Source of the DNA: Margaritifera margaritifera
Lineage: Eukaryota > Mollusca > Bivalvia > Unionida > Margaritiferidae
Direction of reading: 5' to 3'
Length of the DNA stretch: 64,000 bases
NCBI GenBank assembly: GCA_029931535.1
Contig: JAQPZY010001626.1
Coordinates: 5,038,501-5,102,500, forward strand
Every line of letters starts with the position of its first letter. Position 1 is the stretch's first letter. The notes under the pieces are model-generated. The model worked only from the letters and a program-made list of their open reading frames with translations, did no database searches and was not told where the DNA came from. Below, piece by piece: positions 47,060 through 60,470 of the stretch. A program made the position numbers and the translations under genes.

Positions 47060-48240
47060 GAAACTTTATGTGAATTTCGTAAGCAATAATTAGTATTAGT
47101 GTTAGCTAATTCGATATCCCACAAATTGATAGGTAAATCTGCAGATTTCCTTGAATAAGAATACTTTTAATTTTGAGATCAACCCTTTATGCCAAACTCG
47201 GTTGAGAGCTTAACTAGTAACAATGTAACTTTACTAGTAACAATGTAACTTGAATCAGCTCTTTGACTTCTTAGTATTGAGAACAGTAGCATGTGCTTAA
47301 AGAAAAACTGAGATTTTCTATCACTTATGTAAGGAAGAATATACATTAGCTAGTGCGGAATAAAGACGAGATAGTGAAATAAAACTGTTTTAAAGGAAAC
47401 GTGATTGCCTCAAGAAAACATGAGAAATACTGAGCGATCATCGTTTTGTGACAAGCAATATTTTGTTTCTACCCGGATGTGGACGCACCCTCCCTCTTGA
47501 ATGACCGTCGTACAAAGTAATCATATGCATATTAATAAACTAAGTAAAATACAGTAACTGCATATCCACGATTTAGAACAAGTTTGACCCAATGATCAAA
47601 CTGGATGATCATTTCAAGTTTAATACACTCAAATATAACAGAGCAGTATGTAATGTTTCACCGTGTTCTTTGCGTCGCACCGTTGTAAGGTAGTGGCTTG
47701 ACATTTTTAGCTTCGTTCTCGGTATACTCCTAGCACGGGCGGTAAAGAACCGAGGATGCCCAATTGGAGACTGTTAAAATGGTCTATTTTCATAATGCAC
47801 TTGTACAGTTGTACAAACCCAAACTTCATAAGTTCCGGTGTTTTCAAAACCAAATCACTTTCATTTAGGCATTATGGCACTGCGGACTACATGCAAGCTT
47901 TACTTACCTCCGAAAACGAAGAGCTTGACGACATGCAAAATCTACGCTCCTTTGAAACTGAAGATTTGACAACGGAAGTGCTCTAGTGAGCATGGTCAAT
48001 TTTATGTTTTCCAAAAGCACATGTTAACACACTTTTATGAAGAATTTTATATTAGATTGACGTTAGCGGGCCATCACAACAAAAGAAAGTAAAGGGGCCA
48101 AGTGTTTGGAACTATTTTCGTTAGACTCTTAACATACAGACGTGTCCGCCCAGCTGGTCGGAATAGTGATAATATCCAAAAATGTATAGTAAATCGCCAG
48201 ATAACATAGGCGCTTACTTAGCGGCGATGGAGCAGAGTGG
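47060..48240. other. No firmly supported gene
   Basis: Contains a 21-bp tandem duplication (ACTAGTAACAATGTAACTT, about 47212-47252) and a possible terminal exon near 47868-47986, discussed in the findings. Confidence 0.4.
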
Positions 48241-48249
48241 TACGAACGG

Positions 48250-48274
48250 GGTGGGGGGGGGGGGGGGGGGGGGG
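48250..48274. repeat. Poly(G) tract, about 24 bases
   Basis: Longest G run in the window. 48280-48980 is AT-rich without a supported gene. Confidence 0.9.
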
Positions 48275-48985
48275 CGCTTATAACTTTTAATCTGAGTCAA
48301 TGAAAATAACAGAACAGAACACAAACTTTATTTAGCATTCAATTACAAACGTAGTTTAAGCAACAGACATGAGGATGTAAAAATATAACTAATCCAGTGG
48401 ATGAGTAGCATAATTATATTGACTATTAAATATAATATACCTATTATTTGATGTACAAAATAACAAAATGACATTAAATATAATTCAAATATGATGATTA
48501 AATTATAATTAATTATATTTGTTTTAGAAAGTAAAAATTTAATCATGAATTACTTATGCAAAATTACAGGTAGTTTTTTTCTGACATACCCCGCTACACA
48601 CACATTAAATGGTCTGTCCCTTAACAATACCAACAGTTTCTTGACCTTGAATGTTCACACAAGTATGCAAGCATTCTGTTCCAGAAGTCGGTCATGCAAC
48701 TTGATTTCTCAAGACCAAGGTCAGGTGAAACTCCAGTAGTTCGTGTTCACTTGCCTCTCAATATATAGTAACTAAATACGTAACAGAGATATAACAGCTT
48801 AGTGTGAAAACATAAGTAGTGATTAAACAAATCTCTTAGTTGCAGTTATGTACTTTTGGACCGCCTCGAAAATCTCCTCTTTGATCTCGAGCAATTGCAA
48901 GGGGTTATCCATTATTATCGCAGTTATATCTATAATATGTGGCAAAATTCCTATTGTTTGATTTATGATGATAAGATATTTTGTA

Positions 48986-49749
48986 GAGTGAAAGAGAAAA
49001 TGCTTTTCGGTGGTTCAGTGCATGAACATCTATTGCTAAATGATGTAGAGTGAAAGAGAAAATGCTTTTCGGTGGTTCAGTGCATGAACATCTATTGCTA
49101 AATGATGTAGAGTGAAAGAGAAAATGCTTTTCGGTGGTTCAGTGCATGAACATCTATTGCTTTTCGGTGGTTCAGTGCATGAACATCTATTGCTTTTCGG
49201 TGGTTCAGTGCATGAACATCTATTGCTAAATGATGTAGAGTGAAAGAGAAAATGCTTTTCGGTGGTTCAGTGCATGAACATCTATTGCTTTTCGGTGGTT
49301 CAGTGCATGAACATCTATTGCTTTTCGGTGGTTCAGTGCATGAACATCTATTGCTTTTCGGTGGTTCAGTGCATGAACATCTATTGCTAAATGATGTAGA
49401 GTGAAAGAGAAAATGCTTTTCGGTGGTTCAGTGCATGAACATCTATTGCTTTTCGGTGGTTCAGTGCATGAACATCTATTGCTTTTCGGTGGTTCAGTGC
49501 ATGAACATCTATTGCTTTTCGGTGGTTCAGTGCATGAACATCTATTGCTTTTCGGTGGTTCAGTGCATGAACATCTATTGCTTTTCGGTGGTTCAGTGCA
49601 TGAACATCTATTGCTAAATGATGTAGAGTGAAAGAGAAAATGCTTTTCGGTGGTTCAGTGCATGAACATCTATTGCTTTTCGGTGGTTCAGTGCATGAAC
49701 ATCTATTGCTTTTCGGTGGTTCAGTGCATGAACATCTATTGCTAAATGA
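48986..49749. repeat. Composite minisatellite: 33-bp unit plus 29-bp spacer unit
   Basis: Unit A (33 bp) is TTTTCGGTGGTTCAGTGCAT followed by GAACATCTATTGC. Unit S (29 bp) is TAAATGATGTAGAGTGAAAG followed by AGAAAATGC. Counting A between S units gives 1, 1, 3, 4, 6 and 3 copies, 18 in total, nearly without mismatches. A-only blocks are open in frame because 33 is a multiple of 3. Confidence 0.95.
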
Positions 49750-50299
49750 CAAATGTTTTTTTGAAAAGATCGGCGCTTAATAAACTACAACCTAGTCGAA
49801 GTCTTATGTGCATAATTTGTGCTAATCTTTCACCCTGATAGTAATAGACTGTGACCTTTTCTAGATTCCCATTTAAGTGTGATTTAAAAGTGTTTAATTA
49901 AGGGTTTTCGATAATTGGACATTGTGATTAACAATTACATATCTGTAATAAGTACTGATGAATTGGACCAAGGTGACTAAAATTCACTTTGGTTGGGTCT
50001 TTTTATGAGGTGTCCACACCAAACAAGGCCTTAGCATGAAGTGTCCACACCGAGCACGGCCTTAGCATCAGGTAAAATGGTTATCTCTTTAGATGAGTGA
50101 GCGGGCAGCAATCACATTACGATCGATACACCGATTCAAAAGTCAATTCAGACAGAAACAGTCAAATTTCTCATCATGATAGTCTCTCAAGTCAATAAAA
50201 AAAAATAAAAGATAGTCTTTCAAATTAATCTAAAGCCCACTCACAATCTCGCAAACCAAGTACTGCTCTTATTACTAAACGTCATTATAGCGTCCAATG

Positions 50300-50303
<4 letters not shown>

Positions 50304-50344
<41 letters not shown>
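50304..50344. repeat. (TA)n microsatellite
   Basis: Short TA run. 49750-50980 otherwise contains no gene; the overlapping - strand frames at 50566-50935 lack any domain. Confidence 0.95.
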
Positions 50345-50349
<5 letters not shown>

Positions 50350-50981
50350 ACGTCATCCCTATTGATATATTTTAAATGATTTATTACATAATAATAATTG
50401 TTTACACTGAAGTAAGATATAAAAGTCTACTTTTCCAGAATCATCCGTATGTCACGCTTACGTCCAATTTCTTTTATCACACATCTTATAGCTTCAAAGC
50501 ACAACAAATAAATTAGTTATTTTAAAAAATAAGGCAAAATAAAGGATAAGAAAAAATTGCAAACTTTATGCTCGATCTTTATATAAAAAGATGTCCAGTG
50601 CAAGACAACGGCGTATACAACGACCTAGGCTTTGATATGCGCCTGTTCCCTTAGAAGTTTGAAAGAAACAAAATGAGAACGCAAACCAACATAAAAAATA
50701 ACATATAATGACAACCAATTTGGTAAACGATGCAGGGAAAAAAAACAAAACGAAAGGAAGCTTTGCTATGTTTCCCACGCCGCTTTTCAACTTTTGTGAT
50801 ATTACATGTCATTAACAAAATCCAATGACATAAATATTGAAAAGTTTCCCGGTCCTTTGTAAAAATGTTTTGGAAATAATTGTGTATAACCAATAAAAAA
50901 AGGAAGAAATTGGTTTCAGGACAAATTGTCAACATATCTATTTAATGTTATAGGGGACTCTGAGGTTTATTCATCGTAAGA

Positions 50982-50983
<2 letters not shown>

Positions 50984-51026
<43 letters not shown>
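50984..51026. repeat. (GA)n microsatellite
   Basis: Purine run ending GGAGGGAGG, about 600 bp before the arginase start codon. Confidence 0.9.
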
Positions 51027-51032
<6 letters not shown>

Positions 51033-51438
51033 AGAATATAAGTACCTCAAGATACTCGCGAAAAGCAAACTTGAGCTATGCTCATTAAGGTCAAATAATT
51101 TCCTAGTAATTGGTGATTTCACTGTCAACATAACATGGTTACGTGACTCGACACCGGTTGGCATGATTCATTACACTCATTATTTATAAGTTATTATTAT
51201 CTAAATTTATCAAAAACAATTAAAGATTAAGATTCTCCAATGGACTTAATAATGCTAAAACATTTGGATTTGACAACACAATAAAATATATGTGAACATT
51301 TGCTCAGTTGCTTACTAGTGAACTTAATTCACCACTGCCATTCACAGCTGCCATATCTTTTGCCATCCACTGTGGTAGTGATGTGACGACATATAGGTAG
51401 ATTATGAACGCGCCAATTAGACCAGGAAAGGACAATAA

Positions 51439-51570
51439 TATAAAACCGTGCACATACCAGTTGATACTGGGTCAAGCTTGTTTGCCAAATGCTGGGGGAG
51501 TGCCCAATCATAATCGTCGAAATGGTACACACCCCCAAGCGGGAGGCGTGTACTCCAGTATGCTTAAATA
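51439..51570 (+). promoter_or_regulatory. Likely arginase promoter region
   Basis: ATATAAAA at 51439 and TTAAATA at about 51563 are candidate TATA boxes. GTGCCCAATCATAAT (CCAAT) at about 51499 and GGGAGGCGTGTACTCC at about 51540 recall the order of elements in the five modules in the left part of the window. Which TATA-like box is used cannot be told. Confidence 0.4.
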
Positions 51571-51636
51571 CGCCAACGTATGCCTGGAAAGAATACATTT
51601 TTACTCTTTCAAATCGACTACAGTGATCTTGTCAAA

Positions 51637-54600
51637 ATGCCAGGAAGTGTTGAACAGATGAAAATTAAGTCGGGCGAAAAGATTGGCGTTCTTGGTATTC
51701 CCTTCAGCAAGGGTCAGGTAAGTGTTTTTATCTTCGACTCTGCTCAAGAATTGTACCCCAGGGAAAATATATTATATGTCTCCACAAGGTGTTTTCCTTC
51801 AATTTAGTGTAGAATTTATTATTTACATACGCCATTTTTATAAATAATTTAACGGAAATGCGTATTTTAAATTCAATTGTTTTCCATCTACATGTTAAAA
51901 AATACGTCCTAAATTAATGTTATACGTACCACTGAGAGAGAACATTTAATTTTTATTTGACATAAATTAAACTGTTGACATGAAAGGTGTTGAAAAACTA
52001 CGAGGATTTGAAATGTTACCACAGTCTGGCAGTCTGTAATTTATTCCATTAGTTTACAAATATATAATTATACTTTAAGCATCCTAAAATATCAAGTATG
52101 CGCATGTACGTGTGTCATACAAGTCACGCCCCAGTGTGTGCGGAATGAAAAGATTGCGCAACATAAAATATTATTGAGTAGTTTTAGCATAATTACCAAT
52201 CTTGTGTCTGTTTAATTTAATAGGTAAAATATTACCCAGCTTAATTCCATAAGAAAAACTTTGTTGTACAGTCTCTTACATCTAAAACTGTTCCTGAAAT
52301 ATTTTGTTTGTGACATAGTATGTGAATGGAAAAGATCAGTTCCATCATCAAAGTTCAATATAAACAATTTGTACACTTGCCGCTCCCATTTATTAACGTT
52401 TAACAGGTTACAGTAAATACGGAATGACACATGCGGGATAATGCCCACAAGCGGAAGACCCAGATATACTTTAGATACAGGCTTGTCAGTTTATTCCATT
52501 TTCTAAATAGCAACTTGAATATTCACATATCCTGTATAGTTGTATTGCCAAATCATTAACTCTTATCTTTACTAATAGGGTAAGTGTCAACATATAATAC
52601 TTTGATTTTTACAAGATATGCTCTGCTAATAGGTAAATGAATACTAGCAAATATCATTCATGTGCGCAGACGATATGTATGCAAAGAAGATATAAATGTT
52701 AAAACGGTGCGTACGTCATTGGTATATTTTGGGCGAGTTGCAGTATGATCTCGCAACACGTGCATTATTGGTAGGTGATTCACATAGGTTTCACGATGAG
52801 CTCCGATTCTTTTACACGATCATTTTCTCTCAACAGGAGAGCATTGACATTGTCCTAAACCGAAACAATAATACATTGCATAAGCAATTTGTATAGATAT
52901 CGTCGACGCACTATAATCAAAATGTTGACCAGAGTTGACTTTGTATAAGTATACAAAGCAAGAACATAACATACGATTCTAGTCGTGTAGGATTGGTGTT
53001 TGGCTGCCACACCTTTACAACTTTTGACCGACATTATTTGAGGGATGTAAAGATTGCTGGCAACTTGTCAAAAATGTCTTCTGAACACAACAAACTGTGA
53101 ACAACAAGATGACGTATCCGTAGAGGGTGTTTTGAGTGAATAATAATTGACGTAAATATTGCTAAATTTTTTGATGATTGATTGATATGGAAATATGTGA
53201 ACGAAATTATGTTAAGAATATTCCTCTTTTATCAAATATATGCACTATGAAAGTCTGTACACCCGACTCTAATGAAATTGGTAAATAAATCTATTTCTTT
53301 TTTGGGTTGATGGTGGGTGGAGGCTTCAATCCAGGGCTTCCGCTGGAAATTAGTTCTGGATGCAGTCATTATGTACTGAATACATTTTAAAAAATTTCTA
53401 TTAGTGAACAAATGCTCACTGAACTTAAACGCATAACAAATTTAAAATATTTTATTGAGGCCTCGCAACTACTAGAATACACACCCTCATTCACTGAAAG
53501 TTTTATTCGGACTTCGCAACCATTTTTTTAAAAGGAAAAACAGTAAAAACCTGTTTTAAAATGAAGTACAATTTATTTTTAAATCGAATAATCTTGCGTC
53601 CTTGCTGATAATCTGACTAATTAATCAACAGTTTACATGGTACACATTTTAGATGATATACATTTTACATGGTATACATTTTTGTACTTTCATGTTATGT
53701 TATTCATTTTGTTTCCGCATCGTTCAGGCACGTGGTGGTACTGAATTCGGACCAGAAGTTCTTCGTAATGGTGGGCTTATAAGGAAGCTGCAGAACCTTG
53801 GATGTCACGTTAAGGACCACGGTGACGTTGAAGTCATAGAAGTTGAGAATGATGTCCCAGAAGACAACGTCAAAAATCCCAGGACTGTTGGACAGACTTC
53901 TAAATTGGTATGTACGATAGCTGACACTTCTCCACGCCAAATAAAAAAACAAGAAAAGAAAAGAATACTATGTGAATATTGAAAGTGTCAGCCACAAGGA
54001 AGTCAAATAAGTAATAGGAAGTTAGAGAAATCTGTATTAGCGAAAGTGATGTACATTTCCAATTAGAACCAATAGATACTAGTGTGTAATATTAATAAAC
54101 AGAGCATATCGCTTACAACGAATATTCTAAGTGAAAAAGAATACAAACATAGCCTTTGATGAGGGGCAGGTTATTTCATAAGTGTTCCACGGTTACAGGC
54201 ATACATTTGTTCATTAATCCTGACACTTTGCTGGTAGTCCCATACATGGAGCAACATAAGTGCAGATAGTTGGATCGGCATAAGGTTGTCGTGGGGAGAA
54301 TTTGCGATGACCTTTCCTCACCAAAATGCACTTGTAATACATATGCAACAAGTGAAGTTGATGTTAATAATTTAAATAATGAAATAAGTTTCTATTTTTG
54401 AATGTAAGTGGGTTACAGAACAGGTTCTTGCGTCAAGACTTTGTTTTGTTCAAACGTCCTATTTTTACAGTTTTTCTGACACAAAGTTGGATGATCTTGA
54501 CGTAGCAGAAATTGAAGAATTTAGTCACAGGTGTAAGCAGATTGTTACTCGAAAATTCGGTGCTATTGCATTCTGTTATCGGCAGTGGAGCTGCAGGACA

Positions 54601-56952
54601 ATGGATAGTACTACTTCCCCATGGGTTATGTCCCTGATAGGATCATGGGTCCTATCGCCGAGTTGGGCTTAGGGCCATCGGTTTTGTCGCTGAGTGTGGC
54701 TATGGAGCCATGGGTTTTACTAATGTCTTCTGAAGGATTCTGTCGTTGAGTAGGGTAATAAGGTCATCTGTTGTGTCCCTGAGATAAGCTATAGGGTCAT
54801 GAAGTACAGAATTTGGTTACAAGCTTTGTTTAACTCACTTATGTTTTAGCAAGTCTCTTTTCCCAATTCACTTAATACTGCAAATGTAATATCACATATG
54901 TACCCTCCTCACCTTACTACTGTGTTTGGAATACAAAACAGATCCCTTACTCATAGAAGCATGAATTCGCATCCTTGTGTCAAGTCTCTGTTTGGGGGCC
55001 CATGGGACGATATATTTATGCCCCTTGATATATCGACATCTCGTCTCAAAAGCATACCATGTGTTTCTTAAAACACATTTTTTTGTTTTTGTCATGCATC
55101 ATTGGGTGATTAACAATGCAGAGACCAGTGCATATTGCAAAGAGAAATGACAATATTGCTATACCTGTTCTATATAACTACTTTAAAACTCCATATATTA
55201 GAATTGTTTGTTATGTACATTTAGATTGCTGACAAGGTGGAGCAGGTGTTAAGGTCTGACGGCACTTGCCTTGCTCTCGGTGGTGACCATAGCATGGCAA
55301 TTGGAAGTATCGCTGGGCATGCGCGGGTAGAACCGGACCTGGTGGTGTTATGGATCGATGCCCATGCTGACATCAACACGCCTATGACGTCAGACAGCGG
55401 AAACATCCACGGCATGCCGCTGTCTTTCCTCGTGCATGAACTTCAGTCTTATGTACCTAAACTACCGGGTTTCGAATGGCTGTCACCATGGCAAGTATCA
55501 TGTACACTAAATTTTAAACTATATAAACCCTAAATATATGTAGGTATTTGAAGTCATGCTAATTGTTTTAATTATATTAAGATTTCGTGTCAAATTGCCA
55601 TTTTATACATTATACTTTACTTCATAAGAAATTCACCAAAAATTTAATGCTTACTTATTTGAAGAGTACTTTAAAGTGAAATTGGCAGCAAATTTCAAAA
55701 ATTTAAATCCATTAAAAGTACACACAATTTAACAACATTAATTGAACTGCATTAATAAAACTGCAACAACCAGTTTCATTGGTAGAATTTGTAAATATCA
55801 AAAAGTTTTTCAATATGATTGGAATTAAGGTTTCAATTTCAGCATCCACGCCAAAGACATCGCCTACATCGGTCTGAGAGATGTGGACGCTGGGGAGAGG
55901 TCAGTATTACATGCATTCCAATATCATCCGATAAGTAAAAGTTAAATGGAAATAACCAAACATTAACTAACAAAAATTAATAAATCTAAAGCCATACGTC
56001 ACTTTTGTCTCAACTGCCAAGTGTTTTGCATTAAAGTTTTTAAAAGTCAGAAAAAGTGGTTATACTAGCAAGCACGCGGACGCGGGTGAGATACCGTACT
56101 CCAGGAACTTGTTTTGGTTTTGGAAAAATTGTCGGAGGAAACTAGTCAACTAGTATTTAAAAGAGAAAAGTTATGTTGTTTCAGTCTTTGAAGTTTTAAA
56201 TTTTAAAAAAATGAGACACGTATTTATTCCCTTGTTGATGGTTCCTATGGGGAAATAAAATATGAGCCAGAAAAAGTTTGACTTCCTTATACTCCGATAA
56301 TTATACCCTAACTTTCTGACCTTAGATCTTGTACGTTTCAGGAAAATCATTGAAAAATTCGGCATTACAGCATTGTCCATGCAGGAAGTGGACAAATATG
56401 GTATTAATGAAGTTGTACAGACCGCCCTGAGATCATTGGACCCTGAGTAAGTAGTAGTTGTAGCATTTTCACTTTTGTAAAAGAAAAAAATAAATAAATA
56501 AAAAAAAATTTTAAAATGAGAACTTTGTAGTAGTATCACTGGTGTAAAATGTATAAAGATTTCCAATATAATAAGGTCATATGGCGCAAGACTTTAGACT
56601 TAACATATTTTCAGCTTTGAGCTCTCTGTAATTGTTGCACTTAAGGAAATATCAGAATAAATATATTTTCAGGAAACTTGTTGGATTATCAAATGATAAT
56701 CGTGTACGATTTTACAAAGTTAAGCTCAATGATTGGAGTGTGATTACAGAATGTACATTACTGACCGTTCTTTTTATTTTCCTGCCACAAAAAGTTTGCC
56801 TGTTTATGATTTTTAGGGGTAAACGTCCAATCCATCTCAGTTTTGACGTTGACGCCATGGATCCAACCTTAACGCCCAGCACCGGGACACCGGTGATTGG
56901 TGGTCTTTCCCTTAGAGAAACATATTATATAGCCGAGGAAGTCGCTCGCACA

Positions 56953-57010
<58 letters not shown>

Positions 57011-57768
57011 TAATGATAGAAATAGAGCTATTAGCGATGCTTGCATCGCAAAGGGCCCAGGCACAACAATTTGCTCAACATGGCCTTAAACAGAGAAACT
57101 TGTGCTGTGAAATTGAAAGTTGAGCGAGTGGATAATCAGGGGACATAACTTATCCAAATGAGAACTGCTATGCAGCAAAGCCGATTCTGTCAAGGTCTTA
57201 TCATTATAAAAGTGCATGATACATACGGTTGAAATCCAATATTCCTTACTAAAGTTATGCTGTGGATGCCCCAAAAAGAGGAGCAATTAATGGCCACAAC
57301 TCATGTAAATGATACTCAGTCATGTTGGAAACTTCCTCAAGGACACCTAAAGCTACATACCAAAGTTAGTTAAAATCCATCTATTCCCTGTGAAGTTATC
57401 TTGTGGAATCGAAATTGTTGACGGACAGAAGGACAACGTAATTATTATAGGGTTGAAATGATAACAATAAAAGAGGAAAAACAAATATGACAGTTGGCGT
57501 TGATCACGATAAAAATGTTCACCAAGTTCTAGACGAGTAATACTAGTACTGCTTGTATTGTATTGTATTACGTATCTCTTTCTTTACAGGAAGAGTTTCC
57601 ATGGTAGACGTTGCAGAAGTTAATCCTCTTCTTGGCGATGAAAAAGATAAAAAACTGACTGCGGACATGACAATAAGCGTCATTCAGCGCTTCTTTGGCA
57701 ACCGTCGTGGGGGTTGCTATCCCCCAGGATATGACATTCCCCTCCCACACACAATCACGACCAGATAG
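51637..57768 (+). CDS. ARG: Arginase, seven coding exons
   Basis: Hydrolyses L-arginine to ornithine and urea with a two-manganese centre. Exons: 51637-51717, 53728-53907, 55225-55490, 55843-55899, 56342-56446, 56817-56953 and 57590-57768. They total 1005 bp, 334 residues, close to the family size. Ligands are all present: His109 in GGDHS, Asp132/His134/Asp136 in DAHADINTP, Asp240/Asp242 in FDVDAMDP; Glu285 in EVNP and His149 in GNIHG also fit. Numbering is constantly 8 above human arginase 1. All introns are GT-AG except intron 3, which is GC-AG (ATG|GCAAGT); the join TG|C giving Cys176 is needed for the frame. Start 51637 has A at -3. An in-frame ATG at 51580 in weaker context would add 19 residues. 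No clear mitochondrial signal. Confidence 0.97.
54618..54800. repeat. Degenerate ~42-bp repeat in arginase intron 2
   Basis: Four or five diverged copies of a TGTCCCTGAG..GGGCTATAGGGTCAT-type phrase. Intron 2 (53908-55224) has no other marked structure. Confidence 0.6.
56954..57011. repeat. (TAA)n microsatellite starting at the arginase exon 6 donor
   Basis: The exon ends CGCACAG and the intron begins GTAATAATAA..., so the splice donor is the first part of the run. Confidence 0.95.
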
Positions 57769-57999
57769 ACTGCGAATAATACTGCCATATATCATCGTAC
57801 ATATGAAAGTCTTAGCAGTTTAAACGAGATATGAGGACGTTTAGTATGTGTGTTTTTTTTTAATTTTATAAAGAGATAAGAGGATGTTGAGCAGTTTTAA
57901 AAAGATTAAGAGTTAGTTCACTGCCTATGAACTTGATACAGCTTCAGTGAGCATTGAGTCATATAGTCAGAACAAATGTGCAGACGTGTGGATTTCAAG

Positions 58000-58040
<41 letters not shown>

Positions 58041-58415
58041 TTGATGACAAAATGAAGCATGTTATATCTGTTATCGTTTTCGGCACGTGCCAATACTGAT
58101 CTTAACACTTTTGTTTAGAATGATAGCATCTACTGATCATCCTAACAGGCTGTGTGAAAAATCCTTACTATCACCGTGTACAAGCACATAACATAAGACG
58201 GTCCTATGAGCCCGTCAGCCGAGCCATTGCATATACTATTTGTAAATATGTCAATATTTGTACATGTATTTTTAATTATATATTTGTAAATATTTTTCGT
58301 ACGTCTACTAATACATACATTGAAATATACTTCATCAGGTTCATACTATGATAAATTATTTTTGTAAATCAGGTACATATTTTAAAAATAATAAAATGCT
58401 GAACTTTATACGTGT
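57769..58415 (+). other. Arginase 3' untranslated region (approximate)
   Basis: AT-rich sequence with a (GA)n run at 58002-58038. AATAAA at 58390-58395 is a candidate poly(A) signal. The true end is not visible from sequence alone. Confidence 0.4.
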
Positions 58416-58460
58416 TTCGTGAGTCATCGTAATTTGATTTCTTCTTTTTCCCAGCAGTTG

Positions 58461-58461
58461 T

Positions 58462-58550
<89 letters not shown>
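58461..58550. repeat. Compound (CT)n(CA)n microsatellite 1
   Basis: Long CT run passing directly into a CA run. Confidence 0.95.
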
Positions 58551-58551
<1 letters not shown>

Positions 58552-58681
58552 TTTTTAGGATACCTAAACTCTCTTGGCATTATATAGCCAGGATTGTGCT
58601 AATATGCACTTACATCCTTTACATACATACAACTAAAAATGAACGCCAGCAAACATAAAATCTATTATGAGAAAAACAAGA

Positions 58682-58783
<102 letters not shown>

Positions 58784-59697
58784 TCATACGTTACGCATCT
58801 ATCTATTGTTACGACTAGGGGTTATGTAACAAAAGAAAAGACTCGAACAAGCTTTCAAGATTTAAAATACAAATCTTTAATTTCCTAAAATATTTCAACA
58901 AACAATTAAAGTGAAAGAATAAAAAATAACTGACAGTATAGAATATATTTAAAAGTCCTAAATTGTTTTAAAGTTCACTGTTCGAGAAGTTAATCCAAAT
59001 ATTCCGAATGAAGTAGGTTCCGAATGAAACCTTCACTGTACTGATATGCTATTAAGAATCAAGTATATCCAAGTTTTATAAATTCTAAATAGTCCTTGTG
59101 AATATGGAATAACACAAGTTCAAGAAATGTTTCCGATAATTCCACGGAGCTGTATCATTATTAAAGTTTAAGAAACAGTACTAATCCAGAATGTACTGTA
59201 TACTGATATATATATATCACTAAAGTAGAATATCCACACACAAAAAGAACCAAATTCGTTTATGACCTCTCAATCCAGTGTAACTATGAAGAATGCTAGA
59301 ATGCTGCTATAAATCCTATTATATAATCTCTTACTACGCAGAATCGAAATAAAACCCATTACGTCTTTGATAAACAACTGGGTATTTCAAAATAATTTCC
59401 TTCTAAATTACAACCCTTTCCGAACAAATCAGAAACTAGGTTATGCGTGACATCGCCAAAGTACTTATGCCCTGACGTTAATAACAGTAAATAAAGTATT
59501 GACTCTTAGAATCTAGGTCAGAAGTTCAACCCGCACGCGCTAAATCACGTGATATACTAATGCTTCAGTGAAATATTGATCCAATTTACCATATGTGTAC
59601 TCACGGCAAGACGACAGCTGTTAGACTAAGAACAGAGATCATAAACTAATAAACTATACCATTATTAAAAGAAAAATGATATATAATTCCGTAACAC

Positions 59698-60470
59698 CAT
59701 ACAGACATCTACTCAAAACCAACTGATAAACACCAATATCATCCAAAGCATTGCATTCTGAACATCCCGTATTGCCAATTGTTTGAACATTTGATGAACC
59801 GAGGCTACGACAAAGACCTGATAGCGGAGGCAACACAAACGGCTATGACCTATTAATCGGTTGATCGGATAACATTTATTCTGACCTACCATTCAGACAA
59901 CCCCAAAGTAGGTCAAATCATCCAGAAACATTGACCCATCTAGCATGTTGTGACACACTAAAGTTCATCCTCCCGAACAAACCAGTAGTAGCCTAACGCA
60001 GACCGAAAAACCTCAACCTAGTCAGAGCAAAGCTAACGCCAATTACAAGCCAAGACCATACTGGCAAAAACCGTCAACATATGATAGAGACCAACACATT
60101 CTTTGCACAGTGACGAGCGAAATATTGACCATACATGGTCCAAACAAAATATGCAAAACAGAGTATGTAATTTATCTCATCACGTATAAGATCTGGAGCC
60201 TTCAGTATGTCGGAGAAGCCGAAAAACTACACAAAAGGACCAATCTTCGCAGATCTGATTTGATAACAAAGAAGGTGAACAGAGGTTCAGTAGCAGGACA
60301 CTTCTCTTCCCTGGTCATACTTTCAATGACATTATACTAACTGCGATTGCCCACAACCGCAAGTGGAGTTCCAAAACCAGGAAAGAAGAGGAATCTTACT
60401 GGATACGCCGCCTAAGAACACTGAAACTAAATCAAAAAGATTCCAAAAGGGCACCCACACGCAAATAAAA
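59698..60470 (+). mobile_element. Penelope-like retroelement: RT C-terminal part and GIY-YIG endonuclease (broken)
   Basis: The + frames show DIYSKPTDKHQYHPKHC and LMNRGYDKDLIAEATQ, then LTYHSDNPKVGQIIQKH and PVVA*RRPKNLNLVRAKL, typical of the region after the polymerase core of Penelope-like elements. The GIY-YIG nuclease follows: YVIYLITYKIWSLQYVGEAE, then SVAGHF, and in the next frame FNDIILTAIAHNRKWSSKTR and EEESYWIRRLRTLKLNQ before the stop. Several stops and shifts, and a short deletion between CQLF and LMNRGY, show it is dead. The polymerase core is not present upstream. Confidence 0.82.

Noticed and set aside
49387..49752. Repeat protein of HEHLLLFGGSV type, both strands
   Set aside because: Translation of the 33-bp unit; the spacer unit brings stops.
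54487..54672. Extra exon in arginase intron 2
   Set aside because: The seven exons already give a full-length enzyme with correct phases, and this piece has no counterpart in arginases.
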